Positions 1-11,298 of a DNA stretch of 60,000 nucleotides are shown here, piece by piece. The notes under the pieces are model-generated. The model ran no database searches. It was given only the letters and a program-made list of their open reading frames with translations, and was not told where the DNA came from. This DNA comes from Bolinopsis microptera. Its lineage: Eukaryota; Ctenophora; Tentaculata; Lobata; Bolinopsidae. The stretch is taken from contig NC_087083.1 of assembly GCF_026151205.1 (NCBI RefSeq), positions 8,059,460 through 8,119,459 of the forward strand, read 5' to 3'. Each line of letters starts with the position of its first letter. The first letter of the stretch is position 1. The position numbers and the translations under genes are program-made.

Positions 1-634
1 CAATATGAATAATAAAGCTTATTGAGTTTCAAGAAAGCTGAAAGAATACGAAATTTCAGGTCGGAGTTTTTGAATGGTATTAAAGACGTATGACTCTGTA
101 AAATATTCCTACCTTTGTTCCTCGGATCCACAGCTCAATAATGAGCTCCTGTATACTTATGACGTGAAACTGGAACGTGACTTTTACATAATTTAACAAA
201 AGAAAGATGTTTATTCTATCTTCTGGCGAACTAATACTACAGAGGTTTAGCCGTCAGCTATCTTTATGATCCAGGTGGCAGGAGTTCTTCGTCAGAAAGA
301 TAACCTTATTTCATGAGGTAGTGACTGATGGTATTATATAATATCATATATATATCATTATGATATATAATATTACTGTATACTGAGCAGAATTATTTGG
401 ACAGATCAGCTGTAAGTTATATTTTTATAACAACGAACAATAGTACAATAGTAAGACTCGTCAAATGTTTAAACGAAATTATGAAAGATTCGATGGTCAA
501 TTCTGGTAAATTTGTTTCTTCGGAAGCCAATATAAACAGTCATGTTATTGCTTACCCGTGACACAGAAAAATCTAAAAATTTGACATTAGAAAGATATAC
601 GAACTTCTTGTCAATATGTGACTATTATAAAAAG
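1..634. other. AT-rich intergenic DNA
   Basis: No convincing coding region is visible. Around 330-375 there is a short AT-rich, nearly self-complementary stretch (repeated atat/tatcat motifs) that could form a hairpin. The segment ends at the 8-bp target duplication of the hAT element that follows. Confidence 0.5.
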
Positions 635-1751
635 CTTAGTTGTAGTGAACGTACGGAACGTTCACTAAAAATAGTTTGTGAACGCGTTTGCTAAAAGATT
701 TTAACGTTCGGAACATAAGGAACGTTAATTGCTATTATGAAATTAAAATACCGGACATAGCCCAATTATCCGGCAAAGTACTAGTGTTTCCATTGCCAGG
801 CCTTCAGGGCCTTGAGGTATGTTACAAATACAAATGTTGTTTGATCTTGAGCCCCATTTCTGGATAGAAGTCGACTATTTATGCTCAATTCTCGAGCCGA
901 TAATAGTCTTGCTTAGATTTTCAGACAATAGTCTTAAGATCCCTGTTGGTTTCATCGGTGTAATTTATTACAAATATTATCTGTTCACCTTAAAGTTAGC
1001 TAATTTTGCTTTCCGCAATAGAACCATAAAAGTGATATGGTTAGTCTTTCCAACAAAAGGTGGCTCGAGCTCCATTCCCCCCTACATTCAGTAGGGTTTT
1101 GTGTTCACCCAGCTTATCAGGGATATGATCAGCACACGAATCAGGATGTCTGGAAGGAGTTTCTAGATGTCATGGACACGTGGTGTGACGGCGCAACAAA
1201 GAAGAAGATACTTTCGCAGCACACGTTCTACCGAGAGAAAAGAGGCGTATTCTCTACTGACGCTGCCTCAAGTTTTAGCCAAGATTCTGATGATCCAGTC
1301 TCTTGGTGGAGCAACTTCGGTTGCGAGGTATCCGAACTACAGAGTTTTGCAATGAAAGCGCTGTCGCAAGCGACATCAGCCTCACCCTGTGAGACGAATT
1401 GGAGCTTGTACGACTGGGTGTTAAACAAAAAAGAAACCGCCTCACAGTTGACAAGCAGCGAGACCTTATTTATGTTAACGCAAGTTTGCGTCTTATGAAC
1501 AATTCACGAATTAAGGAGCAATAATTTCATTACTATTTGCTATACTAGTGACTTATTTTTATTCATTATTGTTTATTTACTGTCTAATTCAGACAACATG
1601 GTTTTATCTCATTGTATCCATCTAAAGTTAAAAACTATCGGAAAAATTATCAAAATATTGACTAACGTTCACTAACGTTCACAAACGTTCACTACAAAAT
1701 GATTGGAACGTACGTTCAGTACGACTAAGTTCAGCGTTCACTACAACTAAG
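635..1751 (+). mobile_element. hAT-superfamily DNA transposon, decayed copy
   Basis: The ends are a perfect 17-bp terminal inverted repeat: cttagttgtagtgaacg at 635-651 and its complement at 1735-1751. They are flanked by a perfect 8-bp direct repeat, ataaaaag, at 627-634 and 1752-1759. An 8-bp target duplication is the hallmark of hAT insertions. Subterminal DNA on both sides is rich in gaacgtt/aacgttc motifs, as expected for transposase-binding repeats. The interior carries a broken transposase C-terminus. At about 1.1 kb the copy is internally truncated compared with autonomous hAT elements and is surely non-autonomous. The TIR does not start with the most common hAT consensus, so the sub-family is unknown. 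Confidence 0.88.
819..1524 (+). pseudogene. hAT transposase C-terminal fragment (frameshifted)
   Basis: Three successive frames together resemble the end of a hAT transposase. Frame one (819-1094) has FWIEVDYLCSILEPIIVLLR, like the segment before the hAT dimerisation region. Frame two (about 1050-1450) has RWLELHSPLHSVGF and then PVSWWSNFG...LSQATSASPCETNWS, the typical WW / SASPCE-NWS core of the C-terminal hAT dimerisation domain. The expected final motif (RDLIYVNASLRLM) is only in a third frame, from about 1453 to a stop at 1522-1524. At least two frameshifts and the lack of an N-terminal half make it non-functional. It lies wholly inside the TIR-bounded element, in the expected orientation. 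Confidence 0.85.
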
Positions 1752-2728
1752 ATAAAAAGGCATCTATGCCAGTTGGTAGGTTCTTCTTGGCTTCTTTTAT
1801 GCTCCTTTTTTATTACCAACTATGAACTATCACGCGACTACGAAGGTATCGCGGCTATATCACTATATAAGTATTTATATACATTTATAAATGTAATCTT
1901 TATAATCTGTAAACCACTGCTGACAGTGCTGAACGTAGTGAACCCCTGTTACAGTACCAACCTCTATAGTATAGTATCTAATAGTATGAATCAGTATCAT
2001 TATATCACTAGTTACTCCTTTATGATATCATTATATCACCAACTGTTTCCTGGTTCAAGCCACAGACGGCCAATGTGCAACCAAGCTTAGCTGTAATAGC
2101 AGGCTTTTGGACAGGTAGCTGTAATGTGTATGTTGATGACATAATTCGCGGTTTATTGCGTAAGGTTGTTATCGTATTTAGTAGCACGAAAGCGAAAGAT
2201 GTGACCTGAATCGTTGCTAAAACTAAAAGCAAAAGCTGGGAGCCGAGCTGTAATATCTGGTTCTGAACTAAGGCTGGAAGTGCATCATGCAGGAGTTAGG
2301 CTCTGATTCTAGTCGTTCCAAAACTCGTCCAGTTCTTGAAGGAAAAGAAAAGTCGTGACTTGAAGAGTGAAATGGTAATTTTTGCGTTTACGTCATTATT
2401 TAATGACATAATTTATTATTCTCGAAACGATAAGCCTGAGATCACGTTTCATGATATTCACATTCTTAACTCGCACTTCTGAGATAAAAGGAATTATGTA
2501 AGCTTTAACTACTTCATAAGTAAGGTTTTGTTAGATTCGAAAGTTTGATGGTTTTGTTTGAATTTTGACGTTTTTTGGCTTTGTTGAGAGTATTTTTTGT
2601 AAATATAATATAATATATCATCAAGATAGCGGCTACCTTTTGAGAATCTATTTTCTCGATCTTTACCTGGATTCACATTGGCAGGTATTATACTATATAA
2701 TAGTACCACGTGTTATTATACTATATAG

Positions 2729-2798
2729 CACGTGGTAGAAAATTATTCAGGGTGTATATTATTATATATAACTACCCTGAATCATTTTATACCACGTG
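2729..2798. repeat. Imperfect inverted repeat (hairpin)
   Basis: Arms 2729-2753 and 2774-2798 are complementary at 23 of 25 positions and separated by 20 AT-rich bases. Each arm ends outward in the CACGTG hexamer. It may be a remnant of a small foldback or MITE; no target duplication was seen. Confidence 0.7.
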
Positions 2799-2957
2799 TT
2801 CGCATGAGTAGTTTTAACTTTTATCTCATTTACAAATGTTTGATAGTTGGGGCCGAAGTGAAAGTCTCCACTCAGTGTATAAATCAAAATGTTGTCGACG
2901 TTAATCCGGCAACACGCCTTTGACATGTACGAGACGTTACAATAACTTCTTACATAA

Positions 2958-2997
2958 CTCAATAAATGTAATAGATTTGTAGTGTTGTAATTAGTTT
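2958..2997 (+). repeat. Dispersed 40-bp repeat, copy 1
   Basis: The 40 bases starting ctcaataaatgtaatagatt are repeated identically at 54629-54668, about 51.7 kb away and in the same orientation. Nearby, 2845-2870 (ggggccgaagtgaaagt) also resembles 53337-53358. This suggests both sites carry pieces of one dispersed element. Confidence 0.75.
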
Positions 2998-4164
2998 AAA
3001 ACTCAACTATCAAATATGATCGACCCACTCACAAGAGCGAAAAAATATAACTATTTAGAATATTTGGTAGGGTTGCCCGTTCCGTCAGAGCGATTTTGGT
3101 GTTTATGTGCAATTGATAAGCTTCTCGCTGAATTCACGGCAATTTATCACGGTGAACTCATACCCAAAAATAATCTCATTCTTACTACCATGGCAACCTA
3201 CCATGGCGACTCAGTTTGTTGTCATGTTAAGATCTCGTTGTCTTGTTAAGATCTCGCGACGATCTGACGTGTGGTTTCTGTTTGGTTTAAAATTGAATGT
3301 TATGCTTGAATGCACAATTAATTTCACCGTATATTCAACTTTAATTCAGCTGTTTGTGACGTGTTGTGACATTGTGAATAGTTGTGACATTGTGAATAGT
3401 TGCACACAGTTGTATTGAACTGCAAATTATGCTAGTATCAAACCATTTGCTACATCAAACCTTCAACTGTAGTGAAATATGAATGAGCACTGATTGTTCC
3501 AATTATTTCCAACTATTTCTCAATTACACACGCTTTTACAACACTCTTTGTTTCACACTTCCCATCACATTGCCCGCATTATTGTCCAAATGTGACGCTA
3601 TAGAGAATAGAGATATAGTGGCAATTGCACAGCATGACGTAATCTCAATATCCGTGTGTTCTACCCACTGTCAGTGCTATATAGTGACTCGTTACCCTAG
3701 TGACGTCATCTTGCCATCCGTGAGGCGTGGACAATAGTAGGTACATAGGTGTTTCTTTGAGAACTACTTAAAGAGTTAAAGCTTTGTAACGGATCTTCTT
3801 GTAACGGATCTTCTTGTTTCTTTATTTTTTGATGCATCGTATATTTCGCGCTAGAAGTGTATGTCATTCGAATAATCAGCGCTTAAATAGTTAATTCTTT
3901 GAAGAGGTACTGTTTATGTAGTAATTAGTATAACTTGTTATTAGGTCACAGTACACTAACAGCCATTTCATTACCAACAATTTCACCATTTTAAATGTTC
4001 ACATATTTCCTGTACAGAATGAGTTTAATTCAAACCAGGAGACTTATTTGCAAATAAAAAATCAGTTTATTATCCAAAAAAATAACTAACATTGTACTAA
4101 CGCAAGCTACACCCTCCAGAGCACAGTAGCAGAAGGTAGTGTAGAACAGCAGTTAGAGGACAGC

Positions 4165-5694
4165 ATGAATCCTCACCCCTACTACCCCAGTAACCCCCTG
4201 ACCAACAGGTACATATTAATTTCTCTTTCTCTTTTTCTTTCTCTTTCGCTTTCTCTTTCTCTTTCTCTTTCTCTTTATCTATCCTCACCCCTACTACCCC
4301 AGTAACCCCCTGACCAACAGGTACATTGAGCGTGAGCTTGATAAACTGCGTTTGTGTGTCTGTCTCAGTCTATATTAATGTCTTTGTTCCGGTCTTTCTG
4401 TTTATCTTTTTGTTTCCAATTATGTTTCTCTTTCTGTCTCTGTTAATATTTCTCTTTCTGTTTCAACCCCTATACCCTTACCATCAGGTATACCCAGCTT
4501 GCTCTACTTCTCGTCTCTCAGTCTCAAGGACAAGTGAGTATTTTTTCAGGCATTTCTTTTGTTTTTAACCACCTTTACCACTAGGCAGTACCAACAACTT
4601 AAGCATTTATTTTCATATTGGCTAATGATATTTTACTCCTGCTCTAACCTTTTGAGTTTGACTGCCCCATGAATAGCTCTCTAACAGCCGGTTATAAGCC
4701 GACTATAAGCCAGTCAGCATTGTATCTATTTGCCGTAGATTTATTATTAATCTCTGATAATTTCTACAGAATCTATCAAGAGAGGAGGAGGAGAAGAGGA
4801 GAGTGCGAAGAGAAAGAAATAAAGTAGCTGCAACAAAGTGCAGGGAGAAAAGGAAGGCGCACAGTGTCTATGTTAGACACGAGTATGGATCTGTAAGTAG
4901 TTTCTCTTTCTCTTTCTCTTTCTCTTTCTCTTTCTCTTTCTCTTTCTCTTTCTCTTTCTCTTTCTCTTTCTCTTTCTCTTTCTCTTTCTCTTTCTCTTTC
5001 TCTTTCTCTTTCTCTTTCTCTTTCTCTTTCTCTTTCTCTTTCTCTTTCTCTTTCTCTTTCTCTTTCTCTTTCTCTTTCTCTTTCTCTTTCTCTTTCTCTT
5101 TCTCTTTCTCTTTCTCTTTCTCTTTCTCTTTCTCTTTCTCTTTCTATTTCTCTTTCTCTTTCTCTTTCTCTTTCTCTTTCTCTTTCTCTTTCTCTTTCTC
5201 TCTTTCTACTCCAACTTTACAGGTGACAGACACTACAAGGAGTTTAGAAGACCAGATCTCAGCTCTAAAAAGAGAACGAGATGAGTTAGTCAGGATACTG
5301 GGTACCCACGAGTGTAGCAACCCCAGATTGGAACAGACGGCTCATGGGAGCCAGATGTGTCAACAGCAACAGCAACAGCAGCAGCAGCAACAGCAGCAAC
5401 AACAGCAGTCCCTTCAATATAACCATGCGTAAGTTTTTACCATTGATAATTTTGTTACCTGCAACTCAATTTGGTGGAAAGGTCTATGATTTAGATTCAA
5501 ACACTATTTGAAATTATGTGGAAGGACTAAGCAATACGTCGTACGCATGTGATTTTCCGTAAAGTTTTGGCTCAAAAGCGAACAAAATATAGAGTTTATC
5601 TAACATTTCAAAATTTTTCAGACAAGCTCAGATGATGGGACCTTCGTTGACTGAAATGTTCATCAAATCAGAACCTAGCCACCACTATAACTAG
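4165..5694 (+). CDS. Fos/ATF3-like bZIP transcription factor
   Basis: Nuclear DNA-binding factor, expected to dimerise through a leucine zipper and bind AP-1/CRE-type sites. Exons: 4165-4208, 4488-4533, 4770-4892, 5223-5428, 5622-5694; all phases join and give 163 residues. Exon 3 encodes the acidic-then-basic stretch EEEEKRRVRRERNKVAATKC (about residues 35-54), the N-x-x-A-A-x-x-C signature of Fos/ATF3/JDP proteins. Exon 4 continues with SLEDQISALKRERDELVRIL. From the signature Cys to the closing His the spacing equals that of Fos, and V-V-L-L-L occupy the heptad positions, so the TTTCTC-derived Ser-Phe run between them is intronic. A 16-Gln tract (118-133) follows. The C-terminus contains IKSE, a sumoylation-type motif. 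The frame is open upstream to 4090, with TACTAAC just before it, so the true start may be in an earlier exon. Exon 1 is the least certain. Confidence 0.8.
4168..4322 (+). repeat. Duplicated exon end plus splice donor (bZIP exon 1)
   Basis: About 42 bases covering the end of exon 1 and its donor (4168-4210, ending accaacag|gtaca) recur at 4281-4325. A CT-rich TTTCTC-type tract lies between the copies. The second copy keeps the AG|GTACA donor, so two nearly identical 5' splice sites lie in series. Use of the distal donor would insert the microsatellite into the message. Confidence 0.8.
4900..5205 (+). repeat. (TTTCTC)n microsatellite filling bZIP intron 3
   Basis: Roughly 50 TTTCTC hexamers occupy almost the whole 330-bp intron between the donor at 4893 and the acceptor at 5221-5222. 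They begin 7 bp after the donor and stop about 17 bp before the AG. Polypyrimidine on the sense strand, it forms a vastly extended polypyrimidine tract. One interruption (tttcta) lies near 5144. Confidence 0.95.
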
Positions 5695-7800
5695 CAAGAC
5701 ATTAACTATACTAGTTGGTTATACTTGCATGATACAGTATTAAACTTCTAGGAGCAGCAAATGTTACTGTCCGATGATATACATTATACATTAAGCTATA
5801 CATTATACATTAAGATATAAACTTCCAGATGGACCCTTGATATACAAACTATGAACTGTTTTTTTTGAAACACTTGATTTTTTCAGCTTGAACCACATCA
5901 TGAGGGGGTAAGCTACATAACTTTAGTAGTATCTTTATATCATTGAGACCATCTGAACAAAACTTCGTGAGGTATGTTACCATGATAAGGTGAGGTATGT
6001 TACCATAACGTGAGGTATGTGAGGTATGTGAGGTATGTCACCATGACAACCATTTTCACAAACTGCTACATCCCACAGCTCCACGCAAAAAAGTTTGTCC
6101 TGAAAATTTCGAATTTTGTTTCGAATTTCGAAAGATTCTTTAACAAATTGGGTTTTTTTCCAACAAAATTACTTTTTTTCAGCGAAAATCTTTTTTACCA
6201 CATGCCTAAAAAACATAACAAATAACAAAATTAAAATCCTTATTAATATTTGAATAATTGTAAATTGGTGCTAGCTATCTCTACACGGGTTTCAATCGAT
6301 TTAATCGGTCAGGTCAGGTAGTAATTTGCTTACAATCTTAATATGGTTGGTATTAAATACCTTTTGAATACAATGAACTACTAAAATGAAACGATTGTTG
6401 TTTAGTATTTGATATATTTATTTGAATAATGTTAATGTCAGTTCAGCTTAATTTGAGTTATAAATATTAGTGGCTTGAATTTACAGTTGGACACTGCATA
6501 AATTGCAGACCTTTTTGAGTTATGTTCTACAAAAGCATTCTGTTAAACAAATTATACTGATTTATTTTAAACTTCTGTGTTTTACAATTTAAACGATAGA
6601 GCGGAGAGCCTGAGCATTGCAGGATAAAAAGCATTAAATTTTATGATTAGCCTAAGGCTAAAATCTCGTTTCTCTTAAAACAGCATTAACCTAAAATAAA
6701 CAGAATTAAAAATATAGTAAGTTTTCATCAACAAATAAACTGAATAATTTTCTTTGAGATTTTGATCATTGTTATAGGAGATACCAGAATATAATAATAA
6801 ATTCCTAATATTCAATTTCAATAGAAACAGAACTAGTATAGGTGTAAAATTCATAATATTATGTTATTTTTTGTGTTATTTCATTTTCAGTTTGATTGAA
6901 ATTTCTGGTGTATGTAAATTATTTTAATTCTGTTGTGCCTGAACCTTGAACAAAGTGTTTTATTGTTGTTTGCGAATAACCATCAATAGCTTCACAAGGC
7001 TTATAAACAAGTAAACATTGTCACTATAGCTCTATAGTTGAAGTCTATAGTGAAGTAAAATCGACAGCACGACTGTCGAGCTTTAGGCGAGCAAAGATTT
7101 AATAACATTTATTTAAAATTTCAACCAGCTTATTGGGCAAAGAAGCATTTTTTCCATTCACACCTTTTTTTGTAAAAAAGTAACAGTGATAGGTTACGAA
7201 TAAATGTTTTTGCAGAAAAACGTGGAATTAATTGGAGAATGAGGAAGGTGGATTTAAATATGTCGTCAGTCCTTTATACTTCTGTCCGTTACCATTTAGT
7301 TTTCTTTTGCTTACAATTTCTTGAACAGATTGCAGACACAAATTAAATTCTACGGCAATTGAATTGAATTTCAAGTGTTCCCAGCCCGTATTTAATGCAT
7401 AATTTATCAATATTTGATATTATTATTATGAAGTGAGCTGATTAGGGCTTATACTTAAAGTCATAGTGAATGGAAATCTAGCGTCCGCCAAAACGAAACA
7501 ACGGGCGCAATTCTTGTTCATTGTTACCCTTCAATGTGCAACTTTAAAATGAAATACATTTGAAAGTTGCACACTTAAACGGCACAGCCTTTGCAAGAGT
7601 TGTAGTGCGATTAAGTGACACTTTTATCTTTTATATTCAGTTTCACAAGTGCCAACATGACACTACGCTAAAAAATCTACCCTACGCTCAAAATGATGTG
7701 ATATTCATTAAGCAGTGATTGAAGGAATTGCGATAAAGTGTAACGGAGTATTGGTGGTAGAAATGAATTTTGCTGAAGCTCTTGAAGCAGAATGTTCATC
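5695..7800. other. AT-rich intergenic DNA
   Basis: No gene recognised. A small tandem repeat of gtgaggtatgttaccat-type units lies at about 5966-6046. At 7608-7660 there is a partial copy of the spacer (ttaagtgacacttttatctt) that also separates the 45-bp arrays downstream. Confidence 0.45.
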
Positions 7801-7802
7801 CT

Positions 7803-9275
7803 CGGAGTGGCTGACTAGTAACACTAGTAACAGTATGATAACTAGTGACTAGTGGCTGACTAGTAACACTAGTAACAGTATGATAACTAGTGACTAGTGG
7901 CTGACTAGTAACACTAGTAACAGTATGATAACTAGTGACTAGTGGCTGACTAGTAACACTAGTAACAGTATGATAACTAGTGACTAGTGGCTGACTAGTA
8001 ACACTAGTAACAGTATGATAACTAGTGACTAGTGGCTGACTAGTAACACTAGTAACAGTATGATAACTAGTGACTAGTGGCTGACTAGTAACACTAGTAA
8101 CAGTATGATAACTAGTGACTAGTGGCTGACTAGTAACACTAGTAACAGTATGATAACTAGTGACTAGTGGCTGACTAGTAACACTAGTAACAGTATGATA
8201 ACTAGTGACTAGTGGCTGACTAGTAACACTAGTAACAGTATGATAACTAGTGACTAGTGGCTGACTAGTAACACTAGTAACAGTATGATAACTAGTGACT
8301 AGTGGCTGACTAGTAACACTAGTAACAGTATGATAACTAGTGACTAGTGGCTTTTTAAATGGCCGAACTATCGGTATTACAGTGACAGACTTCTCCAAAT
8401 TTTAAAAATTTTCGAAAAAGAAAAATATTTTTTTTTCTCGAGGAGGGAATATTTTTTTAAATTTTTGAAGGTGTACAATCTTATTCTTTTTGTCTATTTA
8501 AAAATAATATAAAATAAAATCGATGTTCGGAGCAAAAACGGTTTTGGTGTATCTCCCCTTAAGTGACACTTTTATCTTTTACATTCAGTTTCACAAGTGT
8601 AACAGTATGATAACTAGTGACTAGTGGCTGACTAGTAACACTAGTAACAGTATGATAACTAGTGACTAGTGGCTGACTAGTAACACTAGTAACAGTATGA
8701 TAACTAGTGACTAGTGGCTGACTAGTAACACTAGTAACAGTATGATAACTAGTGACTAGTGGCTGACTAGTAACACTAGTAACAGTATGATAACTAGTGA
8801 GTAGTGGCTGACTAGTAACACTAGTAACAGTATGATAACTAGTGACTAGTGGCTTTTTAAATGGCCGAACTATCGGTATTACAGTGACAGACTTCTCCAA
8901 ATTTTAAAAATTTTCGAAAAAGAAAAATATTTTTTTTTCTCGAGGAGGGAATATTTTTTTAAATTTTTGAAGGTGTACAATCTTATTCTTTTTGTCTATT
9001 TAAAAATAATATAAAATAAAATCGATGTTCGGAGCAAAAACGGTTTTGGTGTATCTCCCCTTAAGTGACACTTTTATCTTTTACATTCAGTTTCACAAGT
9101 GTAACAGTATGATAACTAGTGACTAGTGGCTGACTAGTAACACTAGTAACAGTATGATAACTAGTGACTAGTGGCTGACTAGTAACACTAGTAACAGTAT
9201 GATAACTAGTGACTAGTGGCTGACTAGTAACACTAGTAACAGTATGATAACTAGTGACTAGTGGCTGACTAGTAT
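7803..9275. repeat. 45-bp satellite arrays in a 502-bp higher-order repeat
   Basis: A 45-bp unit (gtggctgactagtaacacta... gataactagtgacta) is repeated about 12 times at 7803-8350, about 6 times at 8599-8850 and about 4 times at 9102-9273. Each unit contains four ACTAGT hexamers, so it is internally near-palindromic. The arrays are separated by an almost identical spacer of about 250 bp, starting ggctttttaaatggccgaac at 8349 and again at 8851: a higher-order period of 502 bp. 45 being divisible by three makes long shadow ORFs; I see no reason to call them genes. Confidence 0.95.
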
Positions 9276-9384
9276 AACAGTAAGGTTCATCAAGTTTAAT
9301 CCTGAATGGGGTACATCAGTGGGTATTAGAGGTGGGAATTAATGTGTTAATACTATCATTATATCGGACCTGTCGTGATATCAT

Positions 9385-9470
9385 GAATAGCTTAGGTTCC
9401 ACCAGGATCTGGATAGCTTAGGTTCCACCAGGATCTGGAAGTCCTCAGGATCTGGTAGTCCTCGGGATGT
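9385..9470. repeat. Short tandem duplication
   Basis: The segment agcttaggttccaccaggat... occurs twice in tandem (about 9388-9413 and 9414-9439). Degenerate caggatctgg(a/t)agtcctc units follow to about 9470. Confidence 0.7.
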
Positions 9471-9545
9471 GATCTAAGTAATTTTAGAATTTTAGATTAT
9501 TATATCTTTGTATTTTTCTATATTTGTATAATAAATATATTTATG

Positions 9546-9641
9546 CAGTGGATGGTTGAGGGGGTTTTAAGCACAGGTCACTCTCAAATCCAAAAATAAG
9601 CAGTGGCTTTCAGCACTTGAAACCTCCTCAAGCCGCCACTG
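9546..9641. mobile_element. Candidate small MITE with hAT-like ends
   Basis: The left end cagtggatggttgaggg and the complement of the right end cagtggcggcttgagga form imperfect terminal inverted repeats of about 26 bp around a 96-bp unit. CAGTGGCGG is a common hAT terminus. No clean 8-bp target duplication is seen (tatttatg / atttattt), so the call is tentative. Confidence 0.45.
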
Positions 9642-9679
9642 ATTTATTTATTATTGATTGTTTGATTGTGACATACAAA

Positions 9680-10110
9680 TAAATAATTGTTTTATTAAAT
9701 AATAATTGCTTTATTAAATAATAATTGTTTTATTAGAATACCACTAGAATAAATACAATAACCACGACCGATGATGCAACTTAGATTCCAACCGACACAA
9801 TCATTTCGACAAGTTTTGAATTCTAATTGCAATTTGCATACACATAGACAATAAATTACATAATGTCCTAAAGATTTCACCAAACATTTATGCACAGCTC
9901 TATAACCATGAAATATTCGAAGAATTCACGATAGGAATTTATACTACCTCATGAGCTAATAAGCTAATAGAAATTAAATGTCATAACTGCATTGCTCCAC
10001 GTGACCAGAATACAGTTCTCTGATTAGTCAATTTATATCACGTGACCAGAATACAGCTTTCTGATTGGTTAGTCGTGTCATAACTGCATTGCTCCACAAA
10101 CATCATGCGT
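9680..10110. repeat. Small local duplications
   Basis: At 9685-9735 an AT-rich unit of about 22 bp (tttattaaataataattg) is repeated. At 9998-10015 and 10037-10054 the 18-mer cacgtgaccagaatacag is repeated exactly. cataactgcattgctccac occurs at about 9981 and again at about 10078. The segment is a mosaic of short direct repeats with CACGTG cores. Confidence 0.7.
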
Positions 10111-10369
10111 TCCAGACCCCAAAGCAAATCTGTATCAAAAGTAGGGCTGTAATTACTAGTGATACAGTGAATAATCTCGGTAATACGTAGTCTGACGCAA
10201 CCCTAATCACATCGCAGTCGGGAGCTCATGTAGCGAATTGCTATTAGTTAACTATGACAGTAATAACCAGAGAGGTGTCGGTTTAACAGTCTGTTGCAAG
10301 AGTATATCCCAATTCTATTATAGTGGGGACATAGACCGTCTAATAGAGCTCTTCCTCCCGCGGGAAGTG

Positions 10370-10465
10370 CGTGTCACGTGATTGGTTCGTGTCACGTGAT
10401 GTGTTAAGTTGGTGACTTCATGCAGTGACGTCACGTGTTAGTGACGTCATTAGATACACGTGCTG
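10370..10465. promoter_or_regulatory. Cluster of CACGTG and CRE motifs
   Basis: Four CACGTG hexamers (10375, 10393, 10432, 10457) and two full CRE palindromes TGACGTCA (10426-10433 and 10442-10449) lie within about 95 bp. The density resembles an enhancer or promoter bound by bHLH/bZIP factors, but no adjacent transcript is defined, so function is inferred from motif density only. Confidence 0.35.
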
Positions 10466-10626
10466 TGACTTGAGGAAGTGATGAAATGGGTTACAGCTGT
10501 CTGCTTTTACATTATAGCTGGAGGTGAATCTGATTACCAAAAAAAACGCAGTCAACGAAAGGCCCTGATAACTTTATTAATGTCATTTTTAATTTATTAC
10601 TGATGCACTCGTTGTGTTGTATAAAT

Positions 10627-11298
10627 CCCCCTCCTCCCCCCTCCTCCCCCTCCTCCCCCTCCTCCTCATCATCCTCCTCATCATCCTCCTCATCATCCTC
10701 CTCATCATCCTCCTCCTCCTCCTCCTCCTCCTCCTCCTCCTCCTCCTCCTCCTCCTCCTCCTCCTCCTCCTCCTCCTCCTCCTCCTCCTCCTCCTCCTCC
10801 TCCTCCTCCTCCTCCTCCTCCTCCTCCTCCTCCTCCTCCTCCTCCTCCTCCTCCTCCTCCTCCTCCTCCTCCTCCTCCTCCTCCTCCTCCTCCTCCTCCT
10901 CCTCCTCCTCCTCCTCCTCCTCCTCCTCCTCCTCCTCCTCCTCCTCCTCCTCCTCCTCCTCCTCCTCCTCCTCCTCCTCCTCCTCCTCCTCCTCCTCCTC
11001 CTCCTCCTCCTCCTCCTCCTCCTCCTCCTCCTCCTCCTCCTCCTCCTCCTCCTCCTCCTCCTCCTCCTCCTCCTCCTCCTCCTCCTCCTCCTCCTCCTCC
11101 TCCTCCTCCTCCTCCTCCTCCTCCTCCTCCTCCTCCTCCTCCTCCTCCTCCTCCTCCTCCTCCTCCTCCTCCTCCTCCTCCTCCTCCCTCCTCCTCCTCC
11201 TCCTCCTCCTCCTCCTCCTCCTCCTCCTCCTCCTCCTCCTCCTCCTCCTCCTCCTCCTCCTCCTCCTCCTCCTCCTCCTCCTCCTCTTCCTCCTCCTG
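10627..11298. repeat. (TCC)n trinucleotide microsatellite, about 670 bp
   Basis: Nearly pure CCT/TCC triplets, preceded by a (CTCATCATC)-type interrupted segment at about 10660-10708 and shifted once in phase by an extra C near 11187. One strand is all pyrimidine, so it is a strong candidate for triplex (H-DNA). All long Ser, Leu, Glu and Gly ORFs here are translations of the repeat and are not genes. Confidence 0.97.

Larger units (their letters stand above)
1752..4089. other. Intergenic DNA without a recognised gene
   Basis: Only short unconvincing ORFs. It holds the hairpin at 2729-2798 and a dispersed repeat at 2958-2997. 5' exons of the bZIP gene could lie here, since the first bZIP exon I can define has an acceptor-like sequence in front of it, but I could not pick them out. 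Confidence 0.4.

Noticed and set aside
4803-5432. bZIP protein with an internal Ser-Phe repeat
   Set aside because: Removing the TTTCTC tract as an intron restores exact Fos-type heptad spacing, and both ends have consensus splice sites.
7796-8900. Minus-strand VTSYHTVTS repeat proteins
   Set aside because: 45-bp satellite divisible by three; the same spacer and array pattern continues where the frame is closed.
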